Source of the DNA: Profundicola sp051011115
GTDB taxonomy: Bacteria; Bacteroidota; Bacteroidia; Flavobacteriales; Weeksellaceae
Length of the DNA stretch: 22,194 nucleotides
Direction of reading: 5' to 3'
Assembly (NCBI GenBank): GCA_051011115.1
Contig: JBPCUN010000096.1
Span: 1 to 22,194 of the forward strand
A program made the position numbers and the translations under genes. Every line of letters starts with the position of its first letter. Position 1 is the first letter of the stretch. The notes below the pieces were generated by a model. That model did no database searches. It had not been told where the DNA came from and worked only from the letters and a program-made list of their open reading frames with translations. Below are positions 7,601 to 15,731 of this stretch, piece after piece.

Positions 7601-10600
7601 TTATTGAATAAGTAATCCTTTAACGGCCTTTCTACCATCTTTAGATATTCTTACTAAATATTTACCAGCTCCTACGTCTGCAACATTGATCTGAACAGAT
7701 CCTCTAGTAAATGATCCAAATTTAATCAATCTACCTGTCATATCAATGATCTCATAAGAACCATCCTTTATTTCCGTTGATTTGATGTTTACAACTCCAT
7801 TTTTAGCTGGATTTGGATAAACTACAAATCCATCCTCACCAGAAACTGTATTTAATGATGTTGATGTTACATTATTATTAACAGCATAACTAGCATTGCT
7901 AGAAATATTCACAGTATAATCTTCAACCTCTCCATAGCTAAATGAACCACACGCACTTGTACTTGCATTGTATTTCATCGCTACTCGCATGCGCGTATTA
8001 CCAGTAAGTGCTGTACTTGGTATATTGAATGTCGCATCTGAAGTACTACTTGTTTTGCTGGTTCCATTCAATAGCAATTCTGAGTTAGAGAATACACCAT
8101 CTTGGTTTAAATCAATCCATACGTACCAGTTTTCGGTATATACATCACCAGCATAGCCAGCTCCTAAAAATATAGTATTGGTTCCAAAACCAAGTTCAGC
8201 AGTTTTATTGGTGTAGTCACCATATCCATTGTCCGCATTAGAATAATTAGTCATTCCGCCTATAGATACATATTTAATCCATTCATAGTTAGCATTATTA
8301 CCTTTAAGACTACAATAAGTAACTGGTGCTACTATATCACTTTCGGTGGTTACAGAAAGACTATTACTTTTACTTGATTCATTATCTGATGTATCTACTG
8401 CACTTACACGGAAACTATAAGTTGTATTAGGATTTAAACCTGTAATTAAAGCCTCTGAAACTGTAGTAGATTTTACTAGAGAACCATCTTGATATACATT
8501 ATAATGATCCACACTTACATTGTCTGTAGAAGAATTCCAATCTAAGGATACACTAGATGTACTTACCTTTGTCGCAGTTAAATTAGTTGGCTGGCTTGGA
8601 GCGCTTGTGTCTCCTGCACTTCCTACAATATTGATAGTATAATCTTCCACTTCTCCATAAGCAATTGATTCCTCACATGCAGTAGGTGTTGCATTATACT
8701 TCATCACTACACGCATTCTAGTAGAACCTGTCACTGCATATGATGGTACTACAAATGTTTCTGATACGGAGGTTGCTTGTGTTGGAGATTTAGATAAGAC
8801 TCTTTCAGAAGAATCAAAAATACCATTCTTGTTGAAATCAATCCAAACGCCATATCCTTCATTATATTTAGAACCTGACCACTTTGGTGTTACAGACACT
8901 GTATAAGATGAATTCTTGCCTAAATCTGTAGAGATATTCGTGAAATCAGAATAACCATTTCCAGCACTAGATGAATTATTGATTGATCCTAATGATACGT
9001 TTTGAATATATTCATCATTCGTACTATTGGAAGAAGAAGGACAGTAATTATCATCATTTCCACCAGAAGCAGTAGTTACTGTTATGGAATTACTAAAACT
9101 AGATTTATTTCCTGCTTCATCATAGGCTCTCACTTTAAAATCGTAAGTCGTATCTGCTGTAAGTCCGTTAATTAAAGCACTATTGCTAGATACTGTTTCA
9201 AATAAGACATTATTTCTATATATTTCATATCCTACAACACCTACATTATCTGTCGATTGATTCCAAGATAGTTGTACACTTGATTGAGTTACATTCGTTG
9301 CAGAAAGTGAATTTGGTGTAGATGGTGCTTGCGTATCATAGCCAGAAGCTTCTGAACCACCACTTACAATAAGGGTGAAATTTTGTGCGCCACTAGATAA
9401 ATATCCATCATGAGAAACAGTAATAGTATATACCCCATACGCATTGCTAATATCTACTCTTTCAAAAGGATCTACATTGTTATCACCTTTGCCATTGGTT
9501 GTAACGCCCGTTAATCTCCAAGGTCTATAAGTTGTATTAGACTTTTGAACAATTAAATCTAAATCATTTACTAATACTGGCGTGGTTGAATTAATTGCAT
9601 TGGTAGCATTACCTGCTGGGTCTGTCCAGCTAATTGAAACCTTAAGGTCTTCATTCCCGTTAGCGTTGATATTCACTGAATATGATTGCCCTTGGTTCAA
9701 CGTTAGTTCCTTTATCACGGATTGATTACCCATTTGAGAAATTACTTGTGCAGCTGCTTTAGTATTCATCAATCCCCAACCAGTCTCTGCATCAGGTCCG
9801 TTAGCTGCTATGTCATCTGCCGTGTGAAGTGCTAATCCTTTTAAGCTCGCGGCTCTCATTAAGTTACCATTTAGGTTTCTGTAATGTTGTTGCAACAATA
9901 GCAAAGACCCAGTCACATTTGGAGCTGCCATAGATGTTCCTGTAAGCGTTTTATACGAATAGTTGCTTTCAACACTACTAGAATACACGTTAGTTCCATT
10001 TCCTGCAATGTCTGGTTTTATTCTGTAATCATCTGTCGGCCCTTCACTACTAGAGCTATTTCTGATAGCAGAAATTAAATTTCCTTGCGAATCAATTTGT
10101 GCATCTTCTGCATTCGCTACCACCAAATTATTTTTAGATACAGCATGTCCTGTAAGTTTGTCATAAGCACTGTATCCATCTAATGGTTCTGCATTATAAT
10201 AATCAACAGCACCATCATTACCAGCTGCCACAACCATTAAATAGTATGGTGCATTGTACATGATTTGATCCCATGCTCTAGATTCATCTATATAGGCACC
10301 AAAATATTGATTTGGTACTTTACCACTTCCATAACCATAAGAATGGTTGGATAAAATCATTCCATTACTCGCAGCATTCGATGCTTCTGCTTTATCTGAT
10401 GTCCAATCGTAGGTATATCCCTTGGCTTTTGGTGCCATTCCTTTGGCTTGAGCTTGCACTCCTGAGGCTAAAATAGTACCCATCACATGACCAGAGTGGT
10501 AATTTGTACCGTAATTACTATCTCCTAGAGATACTCGATTATTACCGCCACTGCCATCATATTCTTGATGTGTAAGTAAAGCGTGTCCACCATCCCATAC

Positions 10601-10987
10601 GTGTACGAACATATTTTCTCCGTTAAGATTTAATCCTAATGAACCACCTGTATGCAAGGTATTAGCTCTGGTAGAAATCGCCGCATCCTTATTATAGGTT
10701 TGATAATAAATAGGAGAACCATCCTCGGCTATTCGCATCAACTCAAAGTATGCTCCATCTATTGTGGTACCACTGATTTCCCATCCTTTTTGAATGGCAA
10801 CTTTTTCTGCCATGATTTTAGCTTGATGGTCTAGCAAAGATAAATTGCTAGCTAATGCGTTTAATTGGCCAATCTTTGATTCCTGTTTAATTTTAGCCAA
10901 GTCTTCTTGACTTTGCGCATATAAGCTCCCGGAGCCTACAGATACTAACATTAGCGTAGCAGCTAATTTTTGGTAAAAAATCCTCAT
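7601..10987 (-). CDS. Secreted subtilisin-like (S8) serine protease with FN3, GEVED and T9SS sorting domains
   Basis: An 1128-residue modular exoprotein. Order: signal peptide 1-24 (cleavage near YA/Q); N-terminal prodomain-like region; S8 catalytic domain about 110-415 with Asp132 (VWDGG), His167 (HSGHVMG), oxyanion Asn256 (AAGND) and Ser352 (GTSMAAP); a beta-sandwich domain about 420-545; fibronectin type III about 554-640; GEVED domain about 648-785; second FN3 about 795-882; second GEVED about 890-1028; and a type A T9SS sorting domain about 1055-1128 starting at VVYPNP and ending KGLLIQ. Both GEVED units contain a WIDFNKNG/WIDLNQDG acidic loop, probably Ca2+-binding, and end GEVEDYT(I/V). 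The domain should route the protein through T9SS, with its C-terminal domain removed and the enzyme anchored or released. Substrate unknown; cleavage of environmental protein is likely. It is monocistronic, with a terminator behind it. Confidence 0.93.
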   Translation of the reverse strand: MRIFYQKLAATLMLVSVGSGSLYAQSQEDLAKIKQESKIGQLNALASNLSLLDHQAKIMAEKVAIQKGWEISGTTIDGAYFELMRIAEDGSPIYYQTYNKDAAISTRANTLHTGGSLGLNLNGENMFVHVWDGGHALLTHQEYDGSGGNNRVSLGDSNYGTNYHSGHVMGTILASGVQAQAKGMAPKAKGYTYDWTSDKAEASNAASNGMILSNHSYGYGSGKVPNQYFGAYIDESRAWDQIMYNAPYYLMVVAAGNDGAVDYYNAEPLDGYSAYDKLTGHAVSKNNLVVANAEDAQIDSQGNLISAIRNSSSSEGPTDDYRIKPDIAGNGTNVYSSSVESNYSYKTLTGTSMAAPNVTGSLLLLQQHYRNLNGNLMRAASLKGLALHTADDIAANGPDAETGWGLMNTKAAAQVISQMGNQSVIKELTLNQGQSYSVNINANGNEDLKVSISWTDPAGNATNAINSTTPVLVNDLDLIVQKSNTTYRPWRLTGVTTNGKGDNNVDPFERVDISNAYGVYTITVSHDGYLSSGAQNFTLIVSGGSEASGYDTQAPSTPNSLSATNVTQSSVQLSWNQSTDNVGVVGYEIYRNNVLFETVSSNSALINGLTADTTYDFKVRAYDEAGNKSSFSNSITVTTASGGNDDNYCPSSSNSTNDEYIQNVSLGSINNSSSAGNGYSDFTNISTDLGKNSSYTVSVTPKWSGSKYNEGYGVWIDFNKNGIFDSSERVLSKSPTQATSVSETFVVPSYAVTGSTRMRVVMKYNATPTACEESIAYGEVEDYTINIVGSAGDTSAPSQPTNLTATKVSTSSVSLDWNSSTDNVSVDHYNVYQDGSLVKSTTVSEALITGLNPNTTYSFRVSAVDTSDNESSKSNSLSVTTESDIVAPVTYCSLKGNNANYEWIKYVSIGGMTNYSNADNGYGDYTNKTAELGFGTNTIFLGAGYAGDVYTENWYVWIDLNQDGVFSNSELLLNGTSKTSSTSDATFNIPSTALTGNTRMRVAMKYNASTSACGSFSYGEVEDYTVNISSNASYAVNNNVTSTSLNTVSGEDGFVVYPNPAKNGVVNIKSTEIKDGSYEIIDMTGRLIKFGSFTRGSVQINVADVGAGKYLVRISKDGRKAVKGLLIQ

Positions 10988-10997
10988 AAATAAAATT

Positions 10998-11045
10998 TAA
11001 TAATTAATTAATAATTGATATAGGAGCTAATATAATAATTAATTA
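10998..11045. repeat. 13-bp direct repeat in the protease upstream region
   Basis: TAATAATTAATTA occurs at 10998-11010 and again at 11033-11045, within a very AT-rich 231-bp gap between the protease start and the hppD terminator. The 13-mer is itself nearly palindromic. Because the region is over 80 per cent A+T, chance is plausible. Confidence 0.35.
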
Positions 11046-11156
11046 TTTATTAAAACATCTTAAAAGGGTAGTAAATCGATAAAAATAGTCAATCTTTAAT
11101 ATGCAATTGTAATGTTGTTAAAACTTCGTTAATGTTCATAATTCGTCTATAATAAA

Positions 11157-11192
11157 AAAACCTTCTCAAAACATTAGGAGTGAGAAGGTTTT
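11157..11192 (-). terminator. Terminator of the hmgA-SIMPL-hppD transcript
   Basis: Positions 11157-11168 and 11181-11192 form a perfect 12-bp stem (AAAACCTTCTCA / TGAGAAGGTTTT) with a 12-nt loop, and a T-run follows on the minus strand (A-run at 11153-11160 in the given strand). It lies 26 bp after the hppD stop. Confidence 0.85.
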
Positions 11193-11218
11193 ATATAATT
11201 ATGGTTAATAAAGTTTAT

Positions 11219-12379
11219 TTAGAGTGTTCCTCTTTTAGCTTGTTCTCTTTCTATGGATTCAAATAAAGCTTTAAAGTTACCTGCACCAAAACCTTTGGCT
11301 CCCATTCTTTGAATTATCTCAAAGAATAATGTAGGTCTATCTTGAACAGGTTTGGTGAAAATTTGCAATAAATACCCATCCTCATCAGCATCTATCATGA
11401 TTCCTAATTGCTGAAGTTGATTTAAATCTTCCTTCATCTCATGATGAAATTCTTTTAATCTATCTGGAATAGATTCATAATAAGCAGTTGGTGGAGTAGA
11501 TAAAAATTCAACGCCCCGTTTTCTCATTTCTGTCACGGTAGATAAGATATCATTGGTAGCTACCGCAATGTGTTGAACACCTGGCCCACCATTAAAATCT
11601 AAATATTCTTCGATCTGTGATTTCTTTTTACCTTCTGCTGGCTCGTTGATTGGGAATTTAACACGTCCGTTACCATTAGCCATAACTTTAGACATCAAGG
11701 CAGAATATTCTGTATGAATCTGTTTGTCATCGAAAGACAAGAAATTTACAAACCCCATCACATCCTCATACCACTTGACCCAAATATTCATTTCGTTCCA
11801 GCCTACATTTCCTACCATGTGATCTATAAACTTTAATCCTACTGGCTCTGGATTATAATCCGATTCCCAAGCTTCGTAACCTGGTAGAAATATACCATCA
11901 TAATTTTTACGCTCAATAAACATGTGTACCGTTTCCCCATACGTATAAATACCTGCTTTCACTATTTCACCGTATTCATCTTTCTCTACGGTTGGTTCCA
12001 AATATGCTTTAGCCCCGCGTTTGGTTGTTTCTTCAAATGCAGATCTAGCATCATCTACCCATAGCGCAACAATTTTAACACCGTCCCCATGTTTCACGAT
12101 ATGATCATTTATTTTATTATCTGGGGTAAGAGGTGTTGTAAGTACGAGGCGAATTTTATCTTGTTTTAAAACATAAGAAGCTCTATCACGTACCCCCGTT
12201 TCTAAACCAGAATATGCTAATGATTGAAAACCAAAAGCTGTTTTATAAAAATGTGCAGCTTGTTTGGCATTTCCTACATATAGTTCTACATAATCAGTTC
12301 CTAAAAGAGGCAAGAAGTCTTCTGCTCCTTCAAATATTTTTTCTAAACCGTATTCTGTATTCTTTAATTGTTCGCTCAT
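11219..12379 (-). CDS. hppD: 4-Hydroxyphenylpyruvate dioxygenase
   Basis: Fe(II) enzyme that converts 4-hydroxyphenylpyruvate to homogentisate in tyrosine catabolism, in the cytosol. The 386 residues comprise two vicinal-oxygen-chelate repeats. The iron facial triad is visible as His187 (IDHMVGN), His270 (VQHIAVAT) and Glu354 (FFEIIQR), and the conserved C-terminal GAKGFGAGNFKALFESIE is present. Length is typical of bacterial HPPD. It is the last gene of a minus-strand cluster: 8 bp after the SIMPL gene and downstream of hmgA, which encodes the next enzyme of the pathway, so co-transcription is very likely. A strong terminator follows. The paralogous hydroxymandelate synthase is less likely given the neighbouring hmgA. 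Confidence 0.96.
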   Translation of the reverse strand: MSEQLKNTEYGLEKIFEGAEDFLPLLGTDYVELYVGNAKQAAHFYKTAFGFQSLAYSGLETGVRDRASYVLKQDKIRLVLTTPLTPDNKINDHIVKHGDGVKIVALWVDDARSAFEETTKRGAKAYLEPTVEKDEYGEIVKAGIYTYGETVHMFIERKNYDGIFLPGYEAWESDYNPEPVGLKFIDHMVGNVGWNEMNIWVKWYEDVMGFVNFLSFDDKQIHTEYSALMSKVMANGNGRVKFPINEPAEGKKKSQIEEYLDFNGGPGVQHIAVATNDILSTVTEMRKRGVEFLSTPPTAYYESIPDRLKEFHHEMKEDLNQLQQLGIMIDADEDGYLLQIFTKPVQDRPTLFFEIIQRMGAKGFGAGNFKALFESIEREQAKRGTL

Positions 12380-12387
12380 GTTGTTAA

Positions 12388-13122
12388 TTAATTAATTTTA
12401 AATTTCAATTTTACTGTAATATTTGCTGTTTTATCTTTAGAGGTTGTGTTATAAACACCACCATAAGTGAAATCCTCATCACTATATTGTCCTGTAATTT
12501 GAAAAACACCCATTCTCGCTTGGATTAAATCTCCCAGGCCTGCATTGGACTTTTCTGCTATATTTTCTGCTCTTTTTCTGGCATTTTCTGTTGCCTCTGC
12601 TATTAATTCCAACTTTAAATCTTCTAAGCCAGAGTAATAATAATTTGGCATACTAGAATTTAATTCAATACCTTGAGATATTAAATCAGAAATTTCTCTT
12701 GATACATTCTCTATGCGGTCTAGATCTTTTGATTTTACCTCTACAGATTGATTTAGAGAGTATCCAGAAAATACCCGTTGAGAATTCCCATTGCTATCAT
12801 ATCTATATTCAAAATCCTTGTCAATACTCACGGCACTAAATACAATTTCATCTGCTTTGATCCCTTGATTGGTTAGATATGATTGAATTCTTTGTTTATC
12901 AGCACTCAACTTTTGAGAAGCAGCTGCTAAATCAAAATCTTTAATTTGAAAATTGGCATTCCAGATGATTAAATCTGCTTGAAAATCTTTTTTTCCAGCA
13001 CCAGTGACTTCAATAGTTTCTTTAGTTTTGAACTTATATTTATAAGCATCTCCAAGAATATAGGCTCCGATAATAATACCAAGAGCAACGATTAAAACTG
13101 TGATAATGTTTAGTGACTTCAT
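12388..13122 (-). CDS. SIMPL-domain (DUF541) protein with N-terminal membrane anchor
   Basis: A 244-residue protein of the SIMPL/DUF541 family, known for periplasmic or surface proteins of poorly defined role (examples include the E. coli YggE and the mouse protein SIMPL). Residues about 5-25 form one hydrophobic segment, probably an uncleaved signal anchor, leaving the domain outside the cytoplasm. The domain begins ETIEVTGAGKKDFQADLIIWNANF and ends ANITVKLKFKI, both typical of the family, with the internal EATENARKRAENIAEKSNAGLGDLI segment. It stands between hmgA (50 bp upstream) and hppD (8 bp downstream) on the same strand. A role tied to homogentisate or oxidative stress would fit the position but is inference; it may simply be carried in the operon. 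Confidence 0.85.
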   Translation of the reverse strand: MKSLNIITVLIVALGIIIGAYILGDAYKYKFKTKETIEVTGAGKKDFQADLIIWNANFQIKDFDLAAASQKLSADKQRIQSYLTNQGIKADEIVFSAVSIDKDFEYRYDSNGNSQRVFSGYSLNQSVEVKSKDLDRIENVSREISDLISQGIELNSSMPNYYYSGLEDLKLELIAEATENARKRAENIAEKSNAGLGDLIQARMGVFQITGQYSDEDFTYGGVYNTTSKDKTANITVKLKFKIN

Positions 13123-13136
13123 TTTATTTGGTTTCT

Positions 13137-13154
13137 AGCTCAGTAACTTGAGCT
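13137..13154 (-). other. Intercistronic stem-loop between hmgA and the SIMPL gene
   Basis: AGCTCA (13137-13142) pairs with TGAGCT (13149-13154) around a 6-nt loop in the 50-bp gap. No T-run follows, so it is not a standard terminator. It could be an mRNA processing or stability element. Confidence 0.35.
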
Positions 13155-13172
13155 TATTTTAATGTTTGTTAA

Positions 13173-14363
13173 TTACTCAATTTGGGGTGGGATTTCTTTT
13201 AAGTCATCACCTTCTAACCAAGAATATACATAAGAACTATCTTGTAAGTCTAATGCTTCTTGAGTTATTTTTAAAGGTTTAAATGGATCTATCATTACTG
13301 CTAATTCTTCTGTCTTTTCTTTACCTATACTACGCTCCATAGCACCAGGATGCGGCCCATGTGGGATACCACCTGGGTGTAAAGTGAAGAAACCTTTTTC
13401 AATATGATTTCTACTCATAAAGTCTCCATCTACATAATATAATACTTCTTCAGAATCTATATTGCTGTGATTATAGGGAGCAGGAACTGATTTTGGGTGA
13501 TAGTCGTATAAACGTGGTACAAAAGAACATACGACAAAATTATGTCCTTCAAAGGTTTGGTGGATTGGAGGGGGTAAGTGAATTCTACCTGTAATAGGCT
13601 CAAAATCATGAATACTGAATCCGTAAGGATAGAAATAGCCATCCCAACCTACAACATCAAATGGATGCGTAGCATAAGTAATATCATGCAACATTCCATC
13701 TTTTTTTACTTTAATCAGAAAGTCTCCTTTTTCATCTTTAGGAGTTGCTAAGACAGGCAATTTGATATCTCTTTCACAAAAAGGAGAATGCTCTAATAAT
13801 TGTCCTACTTCATTTCTATATCTTTCTGGTGTTTTAATCGGAGAAAAACTTTCTACTACAAGAATTCTATTGTTTTCATTTTTAAATTCTAATTGGTAGA
13901 TTGTACCTCTAGGAATTACTAAATAATCACCATATTCAAAATCGATGTTTCCAACAAAGGTTTTTAATGTACCGCTTCCTTCATGAATAAAAAGCATTTC
14001 ATCTGCATTTCCATTTTTATAGAAATAATCAGTCATTGATTTTTTAGGTGCAGAGACGCCAATAGTAAGATCATTATTAAAAAAGAAAATGGTTCTACCT
14101 TCTATAAAATCATCTTGTGGCGGAACGTGAAATCCTTTCACTAATCTAGGCGTAATGTTTTTATGAATCGCTGCTTTCGGTGAAAGGTCTATCGCATCCC
14201 CAACGGATTTAATCTGTGTAGGCCGATTGATGTGGTATAATAATGATGATACGCCATGGAATCCCTCTGTACCAAATAATTGTTCATAATAATACTTGTC
14301 ATCCTCAGACTTAAATATCGTGTGTCTTTTGGGCGGAATTTTACCTAATTTATGATATATCAT
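13173..14363 (-). CDS. hmgA: Homogentisate 1,2-dioxygenase
   Basis: Fe(II) ring-opening enzyme that converts homogentisate to maleylacetoacetate. The 396 residues contain the iron-binding region: His299 and Glu305 (NHSNIDSEE, the same six-residue spacing as the human H335/E341 pair) and His335 (GGIPHGPHPG, matching human H371 in PHGP). IHLPPPIHQTFEG in front of it is also characteristic. It is slightly shorter than human HGD (445 residues), as is usual for the bacterial shorter type. First gene of the minus-strand cluster with the SIMPL gene and hppD, divergent from the M20 hydrolase gene across a 183-bp AT-rich gap. Downstream isomerase and fumarylacetoacetase genes are not in this window. 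Confidence 0.92.
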   Translation of the reverse strand: MIYHKLGKIPPKRHTIFKSEDDKYYYEQLFGTEGFHGVSSLLYHINRPTQIKSVGDAIDLSPKAAIHKNITPRLVKGFHVPPQDDFIEGRTIFFFNNDLTIGVSAPKKSMTDYFYKNGNADEMLFIHEGSGTLKTFVGNIDFEYGDYLVIPRGTIYQLEFKNENNRILVVESFSPIKTPERYRNEVGQLLEHSPFCERDIKLPVLATPKDEKGDFLIKVKKDGMLHDITYATHPFDVVGWDGYFYPYGFSIHDFEPITGRIHLPPPIHQTFEGHNFVVCSFVPRLYDYHPKSVPAPYNHSNIDSEEVLYYVDGDFMSRNHIEKGFFTLHPGGIPHGPHPGAMERSIGKEKTEELAVMIDPFKPLKITQEALDLQDSSYVYSWLEGDDLKEIPPQIE

Positions 14364-14492
14364 TCTTCTTATTTATTATAATGCTCTAAAAATAAGGAAA
14401 ATTAAGACAATATGAAATTAAGTGAATGTAAATTATGATATTATTAATAGTTTTTGAATGCTAAATTTTAATTCCAATAAATTTAGTAAATA

Positions 14493-14523
14493 TTGTAAGA
14501 ATCTGTTTATTATTCTAATTTTA
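14493..14523 (+). promoter_or_regulatory. Candidate Bacteroidota-type promoter for the M20 hydrolase gene
   Basis: A TTG at 14493-14495 and TAATTTTA at 14516-14523 are separated by 20 bp, close to the -33 TTG / -7 TAnnTTTG pattern described for Bacteroides and Flavobacterium; the last base of the -7 box deviates (A for G). The start codon is 23 bp further on. No comparable box was found for hmgA on the other strand. Confidence 0.35.
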
Positions 14524-14546
14524 TTATAAATAGTTAAATTGCAGCC

Positions 14547-15671
14547 ATGCATACATTTACACAACTTAGAAAAGAATTTCATCAGATTGCAGAATTGTCT
14601 GGAAAAGAATATCAAACTTCGCAAAAAGTAAGAGAGGTATTAGAAGGATATGATTGCAAGATTATTTCTTCTATTGGAAATACAGGGGTTCTTGCCATTT
14701 TCGATAGCGGTAAAAAGGGTAAGACCGTTACATTTCGTGCTGAATTAGACGCTTTGCCGATTCAAGAAATCAATACTTTTGGACATCAATCGAAAACGGT
14801 TGGTGTTTCTCATAAATGTGGTCACGATGGGCATTTAACAACTCTTTTGAACTTGGCACATAAATTAAACCAAAATCCTCCATTGAGTGGACGAGTGATT
14901 TTACTCTTTCAATCGGCAGAAGAAAATGGAGAAGGTGCTTTAGCCATGTTAAATGACGAGAAATTTACAAAATATCATCCAGATTATATTTTTGCTTATC
15001 ATAATTTACCTGGATATCCTTTAAAAAAGGTGATTTATAAATATGAGTCTTTTACGGCCGCAGTGATAAGTATAATTATTAAATTAAATGGTAGGACGGC
15101 TCACGCTGCAGAACCAGAACATGGCGAAAACCCAGCCAAGGCTATGGCTCATATCATGATTAGGAGTTTGGAGCGAGCACATAATGACATCAATCATCCC
15201 CAATTTTCTGTTGTAACGCCAGTATACCAGACTTTAGGAGCGCAAGATTATGGTATTTCTGCAGGTTATGGAGAAATTCATTTGACTTTAAGATGTTGGA
15301 CTCAACAAGGCTTAGATGTTTTAGTTCAAGAAATTGAAGAGATAGCCAAAGAAGAAGCAGGAAAAGAGAATTTAGAAGTTTCAATGGAATATACACAAGC
15401 GTTTCAAGCAAATGAAAATGACCAAGAGGCTGTTTCAATTTTAGAAGAAGTCTTAAATCAAAATGATTACGATTATCAAAAAAGACCTTATCCTTTTAAA
15501 TGGGGAGAGGATTTTGGATTGTTTACACAGCATTTTAAAGGGGCTATGTTTGGAATCGGTTCTGGAGAGTTTTGTCCTGCCTTGCATAATCCCGATTATG
15601 ATTTTCCTGATGAATTACTAGAACATGCTTCTGATTTACTTTTTGATATTCAAAAATTTATTTTAGGTTAA
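14547..15671 (+). CDS. M20 family metallopeptidase / amidohydrolase
   Basis: A 374-residue cytosolic di-zinc hydrolase of the M20D (IAA-amino acid hydrolase, hippurate hydrolase, N-acyl amino acid deacylase) type. Visible: RAELDALPIQE, KCGHDGHLTTL with metal ligands C91 and H93, the SAEE catalytic/metal pair (E125/E126), AYHNLPG (H152), the dimerisation-domain signature NGRTAHAAEPEHGENPA, WGEDFG and the last ligand H347 (LHNPDYDFPDE). All expected metal ligands are present and the length is normal. No signal peptide. It is divergent from hmgA and 60 bp ahead of the racemase gene on the same strand, suggesting a two-gene unit acting on N-acylated or otherwise conjugated amino acids. The exact substrate cannot be told from sequence. 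Confidence 0.9.
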   Translation: MHTFTQLRKEFHQIAELSGKEYQTSQKVREVLEGYDCKIISSIGNTGVLAIFDSGKKGKTVTFRAELDALPIQEINTFGHQSKTVGVSHKCGHDGHLTTLLNLAHKLNQNPPLSGRVILLFQSAEENGEGALAMLNDEKFTKYHPDYIFAYHNLPGYPLKKVIYKYESFTAAVISIIIKLNGRTAHAAEPEHGENPAKAMAHIMIRSLERAHNDINHPQFSVVTPVYQTLGAQDYGISAGYGEIHLTLRCWTQQGLDVLVQEIEEIAKEEAGKENLEVSMEYTQAFQANENDQEAVSILEEVLNQNDYDYQKRPYPFKWGEDFGLFTQHFKGAMFGIGSGEFCPALHNPDYDFPDELLEHASDLLFDIQKFILG

Positions 15672-15731
15672 GTTATTCTCTCAGATAGTTCATATTATTA
15701 TACCTTATTATATATTCAATTATATTCTTGC

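Noticed and set aside
10998..11045. Iteron-like origin or attachment site from the repeated TAATAATTAATTA
   Set aside because: Only two copies in very AT-rich DNA, with no integrase, replication or partition gene nearby.
14433..14624. Minus-strand frame crossing the hmgA/M20 gap
   Set aside because: Overlaps the conserved 5' end of the M20 gene and lacks a start context or recognisable motif; the gap reads as a promoter region.
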